Under the pieces are notes generated by a model. That model was not told where the DNA came from, made no database searches, and worked only from the letters and a program-made list of their open reading frames with translations. Positions 14,964 to 23,021 of a stretch of 31,152 nucleotides of DNA are shown piece by piece; within the stretch, counting starts at the first letter, position 1, and each line of letters starts with the position of its first letter. A program made the position numbers and the translations under genes. The DNA is from Prolixibacteraceae bacterium (GTDB taxonomy: Bacteria > Bacteroidota > Bacteroidia > Bacteroidales > Prolixibacteraceae): positions 1 to 31,152 of the forward strand of contig JALNYZ010000043.1 of the NCBI GenBank assembly GCA_023229575.1, written 5' to 3'.

Positions 14964-16509
14964 TTTTAAGTTTAATTCCGTAGCCGGAAGCAACTTCACC
15001 CGAGCGTTTAACCAAAGACTTATTTTTAACCATGGCGATGGCTTTGTTCATCTCCTCCGACATCACATGGTCTGACTCGGCAAACGGGATCTGTTCCCGC
15101 ACAAGATTGTGGCAGGCTTCCATGATGATGCCCGATTTCAATGGCTTTCTGAAATCAAAACCCTGGGCAGCACAAAAAAGTTCAATTCCCTGAATTTTCT
15201 CAAGATTATCGATGATCATCAGACATTTGCGTGCGCTAATCGAACCCATACTCACATGATCCTCCTGACCGAGAGATGTGGGAATGCTATCGGCAGATGC
15301 CGGAAAACAGAGTGATTTATTTTCGCTAACCAGAGCCGCAGTAGTATATTGAGGAATCATGAACCCGGAATTGAGCCCCGTCTCACGCATCAACAGTTTT
15401 GGCAGGCCGGGGATGGTATCTTTCAGCGAGAGATAAATCCGCCGGTCGGCGATATTGCCCAATTCAGCCGCAGCCACTGCAGCATAATCGAGCGCCATGG
15501 CCAGTGGCTGACCGTGAAAATTTCCTCCGGAAACGGTGCTTCCATCCCTAAGCAAAATGGGATTGTCTGTTACCGAATTTAATTCAATGTGCAACAACTC
15601 TTTGAGATGCAGGAATGCGTTTCGCGAGGCGCCATGCACCTGTGGAATGCAACGAATGGAATAGGGATCCTGAACCCGGGTGCAATTTTTGTGCGATTGG
15701 ACCATCTCCGAGTCAGCCAGGAGTATCCTCATCCGCTCTGCGACATAAATGGTTCCACGATAGGGGCGCAGCAGATGAAGTTCCTCAGTGAAAGTTTTGA
15801 CAGAACCCAGCATGGCCTCAAGGTTCATCGCAGCGATCAGGTCAGCATTATCGAGACAATTCTGGAGTCGTTCAACGACTTTGACCGCATGCGCGGCAAT
15901 AAACTGGGTGCCGTTAATTAGTGCCAGCCCCTCTTTGGCTCCCAGTTCAACAGGCGCCAAACCGAATTTCTGAAGCACTTTCCCTGTTTCGGTTCTAATT
16001 CCTCCGGAATAAACCTCACCGAGTCCAATCAGTGGCAGGAAGAGGTGCGACAAAGGGGCGAGATCGCCGGAGGCGCCAACAGATCCTTGTGACGGAACAA
16101 CCGGGATGATATCGTTATCGATGTGCCAGATGATTCGCTCCAATGTGCCCATCGAGATACCCGAATAGCCCATCGAGAGCGCATGCACCTTTAAAATCAT
16201 CATTAGTTTGGCGATTTCAGGCGAAATCGGATCACCTACTCCTACGCTGTGACTCTTGAGAATATTGTACTGAAGGGTTTTTGTATCTTTTCCCGAAATG
16301 ATGGTGGTACAAAGAGGCCCAAACCCCGTGTTGATACCATACACACTCTGATGGTCGGAGACGATCTCTTCGACCCTTCGGCGGCTCTTTTCGATCACCT
16401 CTGCAGTTGTACGGGTAATTCTGCCGGTTATCTCGCCTGAAGCTATCTTCAGCGCCAATCCGGTGGTCAGGTGCTCCTCCCCGTAATTAAAATATCTTGT
16501 TTTGGCCAT
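14932..16509 (-). CDS. hutH: Histidine ammonia-lyase
   Basis: A 525-residue first enzyme of histidine utilisation, removing ammonia from L-histidine to give urocanate. GSVGASGDLAPLSHL contains Ala-Ser-Gly (146-148), which cyclises to the MIO electrophile. Tyr57 in SVYGINTGFG and the late FPASADSIPTSLGQEDHVSM motif are also conserved. Length is within the family range (about 500-530). It is the first gene of the hut cluster and overlaps hutU. A 9-bp inverted repeat lies 24-48 nt upstream of the start and could control the whole cluster. Confidence 0.97.
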   Translation of the reverse strand: MAKTRYFNYGEEHLTTGLALKIASGEITGRITRTTAEVIEKSRRRVEEIVSDHQSVYGINTGFGPLCTTIISGKDTKTLQYNILKSHSVGVGDPISPEIAKLMMILKVHALSMGYSGISMGTLERIIWHIDNDIIPVVPSQGSVGASGDLAPLSHLFLPLIGLGEVYSGGIRTETGKVLQKFGLAPVELGAKEGLALINGTQFIAAHAVKVVERLQNCLDNADLIAAMNLEAMLGSVKTFTEELHLLRPYRGTIYVAERMRILLADSEMVQSHKNCTRVQDPYSIRCIPQVHGASRNAFLHLKELLHIELNSVTDNPILLRDGSTVSGGNFHGQPLAMALDYAAVAAAELGNIADRRIYLSLKDTIPGLPKLLMRETGLNSGFMIPQYTTAALVSENKSLCFPASADSIPTSLGQEDHVSMGSISARKCLMIIDNLEKIQGIELFCAAQGFDFRKPLKSGIIMEACHNLVREQIPFAESDHVMSEEMNKAIAMVKNKSLVKRSGEVASGYGIKLKNEEDELFGIY

Positions 16510-16532
16510 GATTCCAGTTTAGCTAATTTGAG

Positions 16533-16557
16533 TTGAAAATTAACATTCAATTTTCAA
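16533..16557. promoter_or_regulatory. 9-bp inverted repeat upstream of hutH
   Basis: TTGAAAATT, 7-nt spacer, AATTTTCAA: perfect arms 24-48 nt before the hutH start codon. It suits an operator for a histidine/urocanate-responsive regulator or a leader hairpin. No hut regulator gene is present in the window. Confidence 0.35.
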
Positions 16558-16696
16558 TCAACACCTAACAATCGTCATGATATGACCTAATAATTACTCT
16601 GATACAATTTTACCCTGTGAATCCTATTATTAGAAAAAGGTGATCCTGAGTAACATTTGATATAAATCATTAACCTGAATCGTTCAAAAAAAATCA

Positions 16697-16753
16697 ACCA
16701 CATAGACACATAGGCCACAATAGAAACTAATGTGACCTATGTGTCTATGTGGT
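16697..16753 (-). terminator. Long hairpin terminator of the deoxynucleoside kinase gene
   Basis: Arms 16697-16719 and 16731-16753 pair at 22 of 23 positions around an 11-nt loop. Reading on the minus strand the stem is followed by TGATTTTTTTTG, a good intrinsic terminator tail. The words CATAGACACATAGG/CCTATGTGTCTATG repeat internally, like the other word repeats of this region. Confidence 0.75.
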
Positions 16754-16819
16754 GAAAAATATGTTTTTCCACCGTTTATAATTACCATCAATTTTTCAAT
16801 AGAAAATGCAAATAGTATA

Positions 16820-17434
16820 CTAAAACAACCCGTGAATCTGTGCATTGATCTTGTCGATGATTTTACTGAGATCTTCCTGATTTTCCTCAAAATTTATATT
16901 ATCTACATTGACAATCAGCATCTTTCCTAACGTATAGTGGCTTGCCCAAGCCTCATAGCGTTGATTCAGCTGACTAAGGTAATCCAACCGAATGCTGTTT
17001 TCGTAATCGCGACCCCTTTTTTGGATGTTGTTGACCAGGGTCGGAACGGTTGCCCTGAGGTAAATCATTAGCGTTGGCGCTTTGATCAGCCTGCTCATCA
17101 ACGAAAAAAGCTTGTGGTAATTTGAAAAATCGCGCGAACTCATCAGCCCCATCTCATGGAGGTTGGGGGCGAATATTTCCGCATCCTCGTAAATGGTCCG
17201 ATCCTGAATGACGGTTTTCCCGCTATCCCTGAAATCAAGCACTTGGGTAAATCTCGAATTCAGGAAATAGACCTGTAAGTTGAAGGACCAACGGAGCATA
17301 TCGTGGTAAAAGTCATCGAGATAGGGGTTGTTATCGGCATCTTCGTAATGCGCCTCCCACCCGTAATGTTTCGCAAGAAGACGGGTAAGCGTTGTTTTGC
17401 CTGCGCCGATATTCCCGGCAATGGCGATGTGCAT
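16820..17434 (-). CDS. Deoxynucleoside kinase (dAK/dGK-type)
   Basis: A 204-residue cytosolic kinase that phosphorylates deoxynucleosides for nucleotide salvage. The P-loop GNIGAGKTT sits near residue 7-15 of the chosen start. Further family motifs are IQDRTIYEDAEIFAPNLHEM (DR-x-x-x-E-type substrate and base site) and YLRATVPTLVNNIQKRGRDYE (lid region with Arg residues). I chose the inner ATG at 17434 because AAGGAG lies 9 nt before it and MHIAIAGNIG is a typical start. The frame also has an ATG at 17455. Its upstream region is a 13-unit heptamer array. Confidence 0.88.
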   Translation of the reverse strand: MHIAIAGNIGAGKTTLTRLLAKHYGWEAHYEDADNNPYLDDFYHDMLRWSFNLQVYFLNSRFTQVLDFRDSGKTVIQDRTIYEDAEIFAPNLHEMGLMSSRDFSNYHKLFSLMSRLIKAPTLMIYLRATVPTLVNNIQKRGRDYENSIRLDYLSQLNQRYEAWASHYTLGKMLIVNVDNINFEENQEDLSKIIDKINAQIHGLF

Positions 17435-17464
17435 GTTTGTTGGCTCCTTTTTCATGAATGAAAA

Positions 17465-17555
17465 GTTATGAGATATGAGTTATGAGATATGAGTTATGAG
17501 ATATGAGTTATGAGATATGAGATATGAGTTATGAGATATGAGATATGAGTTATGA
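17465..17555. repeat. Tandem array of 13 heptamers (GTTATGA / GATATGA)
   Basis: Thirteen consecutive 7-nt units, seven GTTATGA and six GATATGA, mostly alternating, fill the space just upstream of the kinase gene. Units are perfect, so the array is recent or actively homogenised. It is the same word as the hairpin at 11104-11167 and the tail of hutU. Confidence 0.93.
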
Positions 17556-17577
17556 AATTCATCATCAAAGCGTTCTT

Positions 17578-17621
17578 ACTTTATCCTTTTTACTTTATCC
17601 TTTTTACTTTATCCTTTATCC
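17578..17621. repeat. TTTATCC/TTTTTAC heptamer repeat at the GH3 gene 3' end
   Basis: Heptamers TTTATCC, TTTTTAC, TTTATCC, TTTTTAC, TTTATCC, TTTATCC in a row. Read on the minus strand this encodes the last residues (Asp-Lys-Gly) and the TAA of the GH3-family gene. Same family as 19790-19817 and 19888-19940. Confidence 0.88.
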
Positions 17622-19141
17622 CTGTTTTCATTATTAATGGATAAAAGTTCATCAAGGTACTCACGATTATTGGAAAGGCGGGGCACTTTATGCTGCCCTC
17701 CCACTTTTCCCTTGTCGCGCAGCCAAAGCATGAAGGTACCTTTGTTTGCAACAACCACTTTCGGTTTTTCAAGTGTAACACTTTTGAACCGTTTGGCTTC
17801 GTAATCGGAGTTGAGCTCCTGCAATCTTTTGTCCAGCGCATTGGTAAATTTCTCCAGATTGTCCGGTTCCCTTTCAAATTCAACAATCCATTCATGCGAA
17901 CCCTTCCTTGCAGAATCGCTCATGAAAACCGGTCCGGCGCTATATTCGCTGACAATAGCGCCCGTTTCGTTGCAGGCTGCCAGTATTGCCCGTTCTGCAT
18001 TGTCGACAATTATCTCTTCCCCAAATGCATTGATAAACTGTTTGGTACGCCCTGTGATCCTTAGTTTGTATGGATTCTTCAAGGTGAACATGACAGTATC
18101 CCCAATCATGTAACGCCACAATCCTCCATTGGTCGAAATGACTATGGCGTAATTAACCCCTATCTCCACTTCCCATATCGGCAGGGCCGTAGGGGTATCC
18201 GAGCAAATTTCAGTCATGGAAATAAACTCGTAAAAAATGCCATAATCGAGCATGAGCAACATGTCAGGAGAGTTGGGATCATCCTGAATGGCAAAGAAAC
18301 CCTCAGAGGCATTGTATGTCTCCATGTATTGCATCTTTTCAGATGGAATCAATTTCTTAAACTGTTCCCGGTAGGGTTCAAAGGCAATACCACCATGAAT
18401 AAAGACTTCCAAATTTGGCCAGACCTCCAGCAAATTGGATTTCCCGGTGCATTCCAGGATGTATTTCATCAAAACGAGGTTCCAGGAAGGAACCCCGGCA
18501 AAAGAGGTGACATTTTCGTGGATGGTAGTTTTGGCAATCTCTTCAATTTTCTTTTCAAACTGCTCAATCAGCGCTATTTCGGTGGGCGGTGTTCTGTGAA
18601 AATCTGTCCAAAAGGGGAGATTCTCAATCATGATCGCCGATAGATCACCATAAAAGCTATTGCTGTTCATACTGTTCACTCTGTGACTACCACCCAGAGT
18701 CAGGCTCTTTCCCGACAGAACACGCGTTTCCGGGAAATTGTTGTAGTAGATTGCCAGCACATCTTTTGCTCCCTGAAAATGGCATTCATCCAGTGACTCT
18801 TTCGAAACAGGTATGAATTTACTTTTGGCATTGGTTGTCCCTGAAGATTTGGCAAACCATTTGATCTCTCCGGGCCAAAGTATATTCTTTTTCCCTTCAA
18901 TCATCTGACTGATATAAGGTTCTATCTCTTCGTAAGTAGAAATCGGAACGCGTCTCTGAAAATCCCTGATAGAGACTATCGATTCATAGTCATACTTCTT
19001 TCCCCATTCACAATTTTTCGCTGAACCAACCAAATCAAAAAACAACTCTACCTGAATTTCCCTGGCATGCTCCTTGTAGAGTTCTATCTGGTAAATCCTT
19101 TTGTAATTGATCCAATTGATGATGGAGTTAACAATAGTCAT
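17609..19141 (-). CDS. GH3-family acyl-adenylating / acid-amido synthetase-like protein
   Basis: A 510-residue member of the GH3 branch of the adenylate-forming (firefly-luciferase-like) enzymes. The ATP-binding AKSSGTTNAKSKFIPVS lies near residue 111. YNASEGFFAIQDDPNSPDML is the conserved central motif, and TNGGLWRYMIGDTVMF is a late motif. Plant GH3 proteins join amino acids to auxin or jasmonate; bacterial members are common in Bacteroidota, with unknown acyl and acceptor substrates. The neighbouring kinase runs the same way, but about 175 nt of repeats separate the two. The C-terminal Asp-Lys-Gly and stop are repeat-derived. Confidence 0.88.
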   Translation of the reverse strand: MTIVNSIINWINYKRIYQIELYKEHAREIQVELFFDLVGSAKNCEWGKKYDYESIVSIRDFQRRVPISTYEEIEPYISQMIEGKKNILWPGEIKWFAKSSGTTNAKSKFIPVSKESLDECHFQGAKDVLAIYYNNFPETRVLSGKSLTLGGSHRVNSMNSNSFYGDLSAIMIENLPFWTDFHRTPPTEIALIEQFEKKIEEIAKTTIHENVTSFAGVPSWNLVLMKYILECTGKSNLLEVWPNLEVFIHGGIAFEPYREQFKKLIPSEKMQYMETYNASEGFFAIQDDPNSPDMLLMLDYGIFYEFISMTEICSDTPTALPIWEVEIGVNYAIVISTNGGLWRYMIGDTVMFTLKNPYKLRITGRTKQFINAFGEEIIVDNAERAILAACNETGAIVSEYSAGPVFMSDSARKGSHEWIVEFEREPDNLEKFTNALDKRLQELNSDYEAKRFKSVTLEKPKVVVANKGTFMLWLRDKGKVGGQHKVPRLSNNREYLDELLSINNENRDKG

Positions 19142-19264
19142 AGAGTTTGGTTATGGGTTGTTTTAGTTAATTATGGAGGTTAAAACTACGAATTTTCGCG
19201 CAATCAGAAGATGGGAACATTTAATTTTTTAACTTTATTCCCTACATTCTTCTTACACAATAAT

Positions 19265-19780
19265 ATGAACATCGTCGACCTTATCCTAATCATAATACTA
19301 ATTGCTGCTGCCATTCATGGGTTCGTCAAAGGCTTTTTTGCTGAGTTTGCATCAGTGGCGGCAATTGTTCTGGGCGTTTTGTGTGCCATGATGTTTTCCG
19401 AGTCCCTCCGTCACTGGCTATCCACTGTTGTTTCATGGCAGCCCGGGACCGTTAAGGCCGCGGCTTTCTTTTTCATTTTTATCAGTGTACTCATCGTCGT
19501 ACACCTCATTGCCAATGCCCTGGAAAAATTTGTACGCGCCATTGCCCTCGGCTTACTTAGCAGGATAGGCGGTGCAATTTTTGGCGTGATTAAAACTGCA
19601 TTCATTCTGAGCTTCCTCATGTATGTGATCGTACGCATCGAATCTTACGATGTGACCATCATACCGAAAGAACCGAAAAGAGAATCAAAACTCTACGCAC
19701 CCATCGAGAAATTAGCGCCGAACTTATTACCATTCCTCCGGGAAGAAAAGGAGGAGATTCAAAAGAAGATTGTATCCTGA
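19265..19780 (+). CDS. CvpA-family integral membrane protein
   Basis: A 171-residue protein with four predicted membrane segments: about 3-18 (VDLILIIILIAAAIHGF), 27-46, 60-85 (AAAFFFIFISVLIVVHLIA) and 100-125. The HGFVKGFFAEFASVAAI stretch after the first helix is the family's G-rich signature. CvpA was named for colicin V production but is widespread and is tied to envelope homeostasis. The open frame extends to 19211; I used ATG 19265 because it begins the family's N-terminus (MNIVDLILI), and a -7-like TAACTTTA at 19230 would leave the upstream start untranscribed. It diverges from the GH3 gene. Confidence 0.88.
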   Translation: MNIVDLILIIILIAAAIHGFVKGFFAEFASVAAIVLGVLCAMMFSESLRHWLSTVVSWQPGTVKAAAFFFIFISVLIVVHLIANALEKFVRAIALGLLSRIGGAIFGVIKTAFILSFLMYVIVRIESYDVTIIPKEPKRESKLYAPIEKLAPNLLPFLREEKEEIQKKIVS

Positions 19781-19789
19781 AAGTACAAA

Positions 19790-19817
19790 GGATAAAGGAT
19801 AAAGTCAAAAGGATAAA
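19790..19817. repeat. GGATAAA heptamer repeat, left arm
   Basis: GGATAAA, GGATAAA, GTCAAAA, GGATAAA in exact 7-nt phase, 10 nt after the CvpA stop. Pairs with 19886-19915 with one mismatch over 30 nt, making a large hairpin between two convergent genes, where it may serve as a shared terminator. Confidence 0.88.
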
Positions 19818-19885
19818 GTGGGATTTGAGCTAATCCGAATATTTTATTTTTGTTGAAATAAATGAACAACTGAACGGAGTCCACT

Positions 19886-19940
19886 ACTTTATCCTTTTTA
19901 CTTTATCCTTTATCCTTGGAATCCACTTTATCCTTTTTAC
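19886..19940. repeat. TTTATCC heptamer repeat, right arm
   Basis: TTTATCC, TTTTTAC, TTTATCC, TTTATCC, an 11-nt break, then TTTATCC, TTTTTAC. The right part lies inside the coding sequence of the C26-like gene and encodes its Lys/Asp-rich tail and stop codon. Confidence 0.88.
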
Positions 19941-21015
19941 TTCTTACCTTCTCCGAGAAATCCTTCCAAAACTTCATGTGAAACGCCATGCTTTTCTCTG
20001 TGATCAGCTGTTCATTGGGCGAATAGTCGTTTCCGGGCGTATTGGTAAACCGACTTCCCGGCATATACAAAGGCGCCTGCTCCGGGTGGAACTGTACGCC
20101 AACCACCTCTTTAAAAATTTTGTGCTGAACTCCTTCAACCACTTTGCCATCCAACGATGTAGCTATTACTTCCAGATTTTGCCCCAGCTTACCCACGGCC
20201 TGGTGATGGGAACTCAAAACATATGGTTCCTGCTGCCCCATATTCAGACAAAGGTCGTGAATGTAACCCATGGAAGCTATTTTAATGGGATGAAGAAGTC
20301 CCCAGGAGATATCGCAGCCAGGATATAGTTCGTTGTGGTAATTGTGGTGTCGATTTTTGACATCAATGGCCAGCATTTCTTCTGCAGTAGAAACGTGATA
20401 CAGCTCCTGCGGAATATCCTGTACCAGTGTCCCGCCGGCTGCTACATTCATCGTTTGCATGCCCAGACAGAACCCGCGCACGATCAGATTGGGTTTCAGC
20501 GTTAACAACGGCTTGAACTCAGGGTTTCGGCTTCCTCCAATCAGGTGGAACAAAAGTGAGGTCTCCATCAGGTGCCTGTATGGATCGGTGACCACCGTCA
20601 GCAAGTGCTGCTTTTTACCATAAATGGCAGGCTGAATATCGGGTCCGCCAAAGAAAAGGATGGCATCCGCCTCGTTAACTATCTTCTTAAACGCCGGTGT
20701 GCAATCATTTTCGTGGTAGATGTTTTGCGTGTTGAGCACACCACTGATTTTCATCAGCGTATAATGCGCAACCTTATTCTCTTTCAGGTATTTTTCCGAT
20801 TTTGAATAATCCGACACCTCCTTTTCGTGGTAAACGCCCACCATTTCCAGATCAGGAATATCGATGACCTTTTGCTTGATCAGCTCCAGCATATTCTCAA
20901 TATTTCCAACCGTTGGGTGCAGCAAAAAGATCTTGTGCTGGGCAAATGCCGACAGGATTAAAAATTGCAGAAGCAGCAGGAACAGGATTTTCCGAAGAAT
21001 AAAGAGACTTTTCAT
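19903..21015 (-). CDS. Exported gamma-glutamyl hydrolase-like (peptidase C26) protein
   Basis: A 370-residue class I glutamine-amidotransferase-fold protein with a signal peptide (about 1-25, cut after AFA). The nucleophile elbow RGFCLGMQ carries Cys183. The catalytic dyad partner region is GVQFHPE with His310 and Glu312, so the triad is complete. Relatives include PuuD and gamma-glutamyl hydrolases, which cleave gamma-glutamyl bonds. Here the enzyme would act outside the cytoplasm on an unknown gamma-glutamyl compound. The C-terminal KKDKVDSKDKG tail is encoded by heptamer repeats, so it is likely not part of the original fold. The gene is convergent with cvpA. Confidence 0.85.
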   Translation of the reverse strand: MKSLFILRKILFLLLLQFLILSAFAQHKIFLLHPTVGNIENMLELIKQKVIDIPDLEMVGVYHEKEVSDYSKSEKYLKENKVAHYTLMKISGVLNTQNIYHENDCTPAFKKIVNEADAILFFGGPDIQPAIYGKKQHLLTVVTDPYRHLMETSLLFHLIGGSRNPEFKPLLTLKPNLIVRGFCLGMQTMNVAAGGTLVQDIPQELYHVSTAEEMLAIDVKNRHHNYHNELYPGCDISWGLLHPIKIASMGYIHDLCLNMGQQEPYVLSSHHQAVGKLGQNLEVIATSLDGKVVEGVQHKIFKEVVGVQFHPEQAPLYMPGSRFTNTPGNDYSPNEQLITEKSMAFHMKFWKDFSEKVRSKKDKVDSKDKG

Positions 21016-21029
21016 TTTCGTACTTTTTT

Positions 21030-21104
21030 ACTTTGTGTTCCTTTGAGTTTTCCTTTGTGCGACTTTGTGGTTAGTTTTTTACCACGAAGGAATCACGAAG
21101 GAGT
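21030..21104. repeat. CTTTGTG / CACGAAGG word repeat with hairpin
   Basis: Words CTTTGTG, CCTTTGAG, CCTTTGTG, CTTTGTGG are followed by ACCACGAAGG, ATCACGAAGG. CTTTGTGGT and ACCACGAAG pair around TAGTTTTTT. It lies between two divergent genes, so it is not an ordinary terminator. Confidence 0.65.
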
Positions 21105-21171
21105 TGTTAGCCAAAGATCGGAAAACTTCGCCTGATTATCAATTCAATTTTCACCGGCCGGAATAATGCGT

Positions 21172-21179
21172 TATTTTTG
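21172..21179 (+). promoter_or_regulatory. -7 element (TATTTTTG) of tyrS
   Basis: Exact TAnnTTTG match with a T-rich -33-like stretch about 20 nt upstream. The expected start site near 21185 leaves a short leader before ATG 21195. It rules out the TTG at 21177 as the tyrS start. Confidence 0.55.
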
Positions 21180-21194
21180 CGCAAAAATACTCGC

Positions 21195-22484
21195 ATGAAC
21201 TTTGTAGAAGAACTTTCCTGGAGAGGCATGATCCACGACAAAATGCCCGGTTTGGACGAACAACTTGCCAAAGAGCTGACCACCGCCTATGTTGGCATTG
21301 ATCCGACCGCGGATTCCCTGCACATTGGTCATCTGGTTGGCGTGATGATGCTGAAACATTTTCAGGTTGCCGGTCACAAACCCATCGTTTTGGTCGGGGG
21401 AGCCACGGGAATGATTGGTGACCCTTCCGGGAAGTCGCAGGAGCGAAATCTGCTCGATGTGCCCACTTTACGACACAACCAGGAGTGCCTGAAACAGCAG
21501 CTGGCCAAATTCCTGGACTTTGAGTCAACGGCCCCCAACGCTGCCGAAATGGTCAACAACTACGACTGGATGAGCGAATTCTCTTTCCTGGATTTTATCC
21601 GCGACATCGGCAAACACATCACTGTCAACTACATGATGGCCAAAGATTCTGTCAAAAAAAGAATCGAAGACAGCAGTACCGGAATGTCCTTTACCGAATT
21701 CACCTACCAATTGGTTCAGGGGACTGATTTTCTGCACCTCTACGAACACAATAATTGCAAATTGCAGATGGGGGGTTCCGATCAGTGGGGAAATATCACG
21801 ACCGGGACTGAGCTGATACGCCGTAAACTGGGAGGCGAAGCCTTTGCTTTAACCTGTCCATTGATCAAAAAGGCCGATGGCGCCAAGTTCGGCAAAACCG
21901 AATCGGGCAATGTTTGGCTCGATCCAATCCGCACATCACCGTATAAATTCTACCAGTTCTGGCTTAACACTTCGGATGAGGATGCCCAGAAATACATCAA
22001 AATATTTACGCTCTTGTCGAAAGATGCTGTAGAATCATTGGTCAAAGAACATCTTGAAGCGCCCCATCTGCGCCTCCTCCAAAAATGTCTGGCCAAAGAG
22101 GTAACCTGCATGGTTCACTCTGTGGAAGCATACAACACTGCCGTGGAAGCTTCCGAGATCCTGTTTGGAAAGGGGACGGAAGAGAGTTTACGAAAGCTTG
22201 ACGAAGAAACACTGCTCTCCATTTTCGAAGGGGTACCACAGTTCAATGTTTCTCACGAAGAACTGGAGAAAGGGATCAATGTCATCGACCTCCTTGCCGA
22301 AAAATGCGAAGTTTTCCCTTCCAAGGGAGAAGCGCGACGCACCATTGCGGGCGGTGGAGTCTCCATCAACAAGGCGAAACTCGAATCGGCTGATTTGCGT
22401 ATCGATACTTCTCAACTGATTAGCGGAAAATACCTGCTGGTTCAAAAAGGGAAAAAGAACTACTTCCTGTTAATAGCAGAATAA
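21195..22484 (+). CDS. tyrS: Tyrosyl-tRNA synthetase
   Basis: A 429-residue class I aminoacyl-tRNA synthetase that charges tRNA-Tyr. The ATP-site HIGH motif appears as SLHIGHLVGVM near residue 43. The KMSKS-equivalent loop is KFGKTESG. GGSDQWGNITTG is the conserved tyrosine-site segment. The C-terminal S4-like RNA-binding domain covers about 350-429 (EVFPSKGEARRTIAGGGVSI). Start at ATG 21195 follows a good -7 element. A thioesterase gene begins 12 nt after the stop and is probably co-transcribed. Confidence 0.97.
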   Translation: MNFVEELSWRGMIHDKMPGLDEQLAKELTTAYVGIDPTADSLHIGHLVGVMMLKHFQVAGHKPIVLVGGATGMIGDPSGKSQERNLLDVPTLRHNQECLKQQLAKFLDFESTAPNAAEMVNNYDWMSEFSFLDFIRDIGKHITVNYMMAKDSVKKRIEDSSTGMSFTEFTYQLVQGTDFLHLYEHNNCKLQMGGSDQWGNITTGTELIRRKLGGEAFALTCPLIKKADGAKFGKTESGNVWLDPIRTSPYKFYQFWLNTSDEDAQKYIKIFTLLSKDAVESLVKEHLEAPHLRLLQKCLAKEVTCMVHSVEAYNTAVEASEILFGKGTEESLRKLDEETLLSIFEGVPQFNVSHEELEKGINVIDLLAEKCEVFPSKGEARRTIAGGGVSINKAKLESADLRIDTSQLISGKYLLVQKGKKNYFLLIAE

Positions 22485-22496
22485 AAACTGCAAACT

Positions 22497-22913
22497 ATGA
22501 ATGTTTATTCTGAATCTGTTGCTCCATATGAGCTTGAATTCTCTGTTCGCGATTATGAATGCGACCTGCAGGGAATCGTCAACAACTCGGTTTACCAGAA
22601 CTATTACGAACATGCCCGGCATCAGTTCCTGCTGGGCAAGAAGGTTGATTTTGCGAAACTGCATACCGAGGGTATTGATTTGATCGTATCAAGGATTGAA
22701 ATTGACTATAAATATCCGCTGCGGAGCGGGGATATCTTTAAAGTAACTGTTACCACGAGGCAAGAGGGAGCTCTCCGGCTCATTTTTGAACAGGATATCA
22801 TTAAACTTCCGGAAAACAAGTTGGTCTCTCATGCCAGGGTGACCGGAGTCGCACTAAATCATGGCAGACCAATGAAACTGGAAGCCATTTCAGGATTCGA
22901 GGAGCTACTTTAG
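22497..22913 (+). CDS. Acyl-CoA thioesterase, 4HBT hot-dog family (YbgC-like)
   Basis: A 138-residue single hot-dog-fold protein. YECDLQGIVNNSVYQNYYEHAR near residue 20 carries the catalytic Asp and the VNN/YxxYxExAR motif of 4-hydroxybenzoyl-CoA thioesterase relatives. It should hydrolyse an acyl-CoA; the natural substrate cannot be told from sequence. It sits 12 nt behind tyrS, a pairing that suggests shared expression rather than shared function. Confidence 0.9.
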   Translation: MNVYSESVAPYELEFSVRDYECDLQGIVNNSVYQNYYEHARHQFLLGKKVDFAKLHTEGIDLIVSRIEIDYKYPLRSGDIFKVTVTTRQEGALRLIFEQDIIKLPENKLVSHARVTGVALNHGRPMKLEAISGFEELL

Positions 22914-22926
22914 CTCTTAAATTACT

Positions 22927-22967
22927 ACACAGAGTTGCACAGAGAAGCACAGAGTTTCACAGAGAAA
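22927..22967. repeat. CACAGAG decamer repeat, left arm (copy 2)
   Basis: Four 10-nt words CACAGAGTTG, CACAGAGAAG, CACAGAGTTT, CACAGAGAAA in tandem, 14 nt after the thioesterase stop. They complement the right arm at 23022-23063, and inside them sits a second pair (GTTTGAAAGGTTGAA against TTCAACC). Confidence 0.85.
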
Positions 22968-23021
22968 CAATGGATTGTTTGAAAGGTTGAAAAATCGATA
23001 ACACTTCAACCTTATAATTCT

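Larger units (their letters stand above)
16510..16819. other. Gene-free region between hutH start and the kinase gene 3' end
   Basis: Holds the presumed hut promoter region (inverted repeat at 16533-16557; a weak TAAAATTG at the left part on the minus strand) and, further right, the long hairpin terminator of the kinase gene at 16697-16753. The rest is AT-rich with no convincing coding frame. Confidence 0.6.

Noticed and set aside
14964..14999. Longer HutU beginning at GTG 14999
   Set aside because: It would overlap hutH by 68 nt and add residues not typical of urocanate hydratases.
17465..17555. CRISPR array candidate
   Set aside because: Units are 7 nt and directly abutting, with no spacers and no cas genes nearby. 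It is a simple heptamer array.
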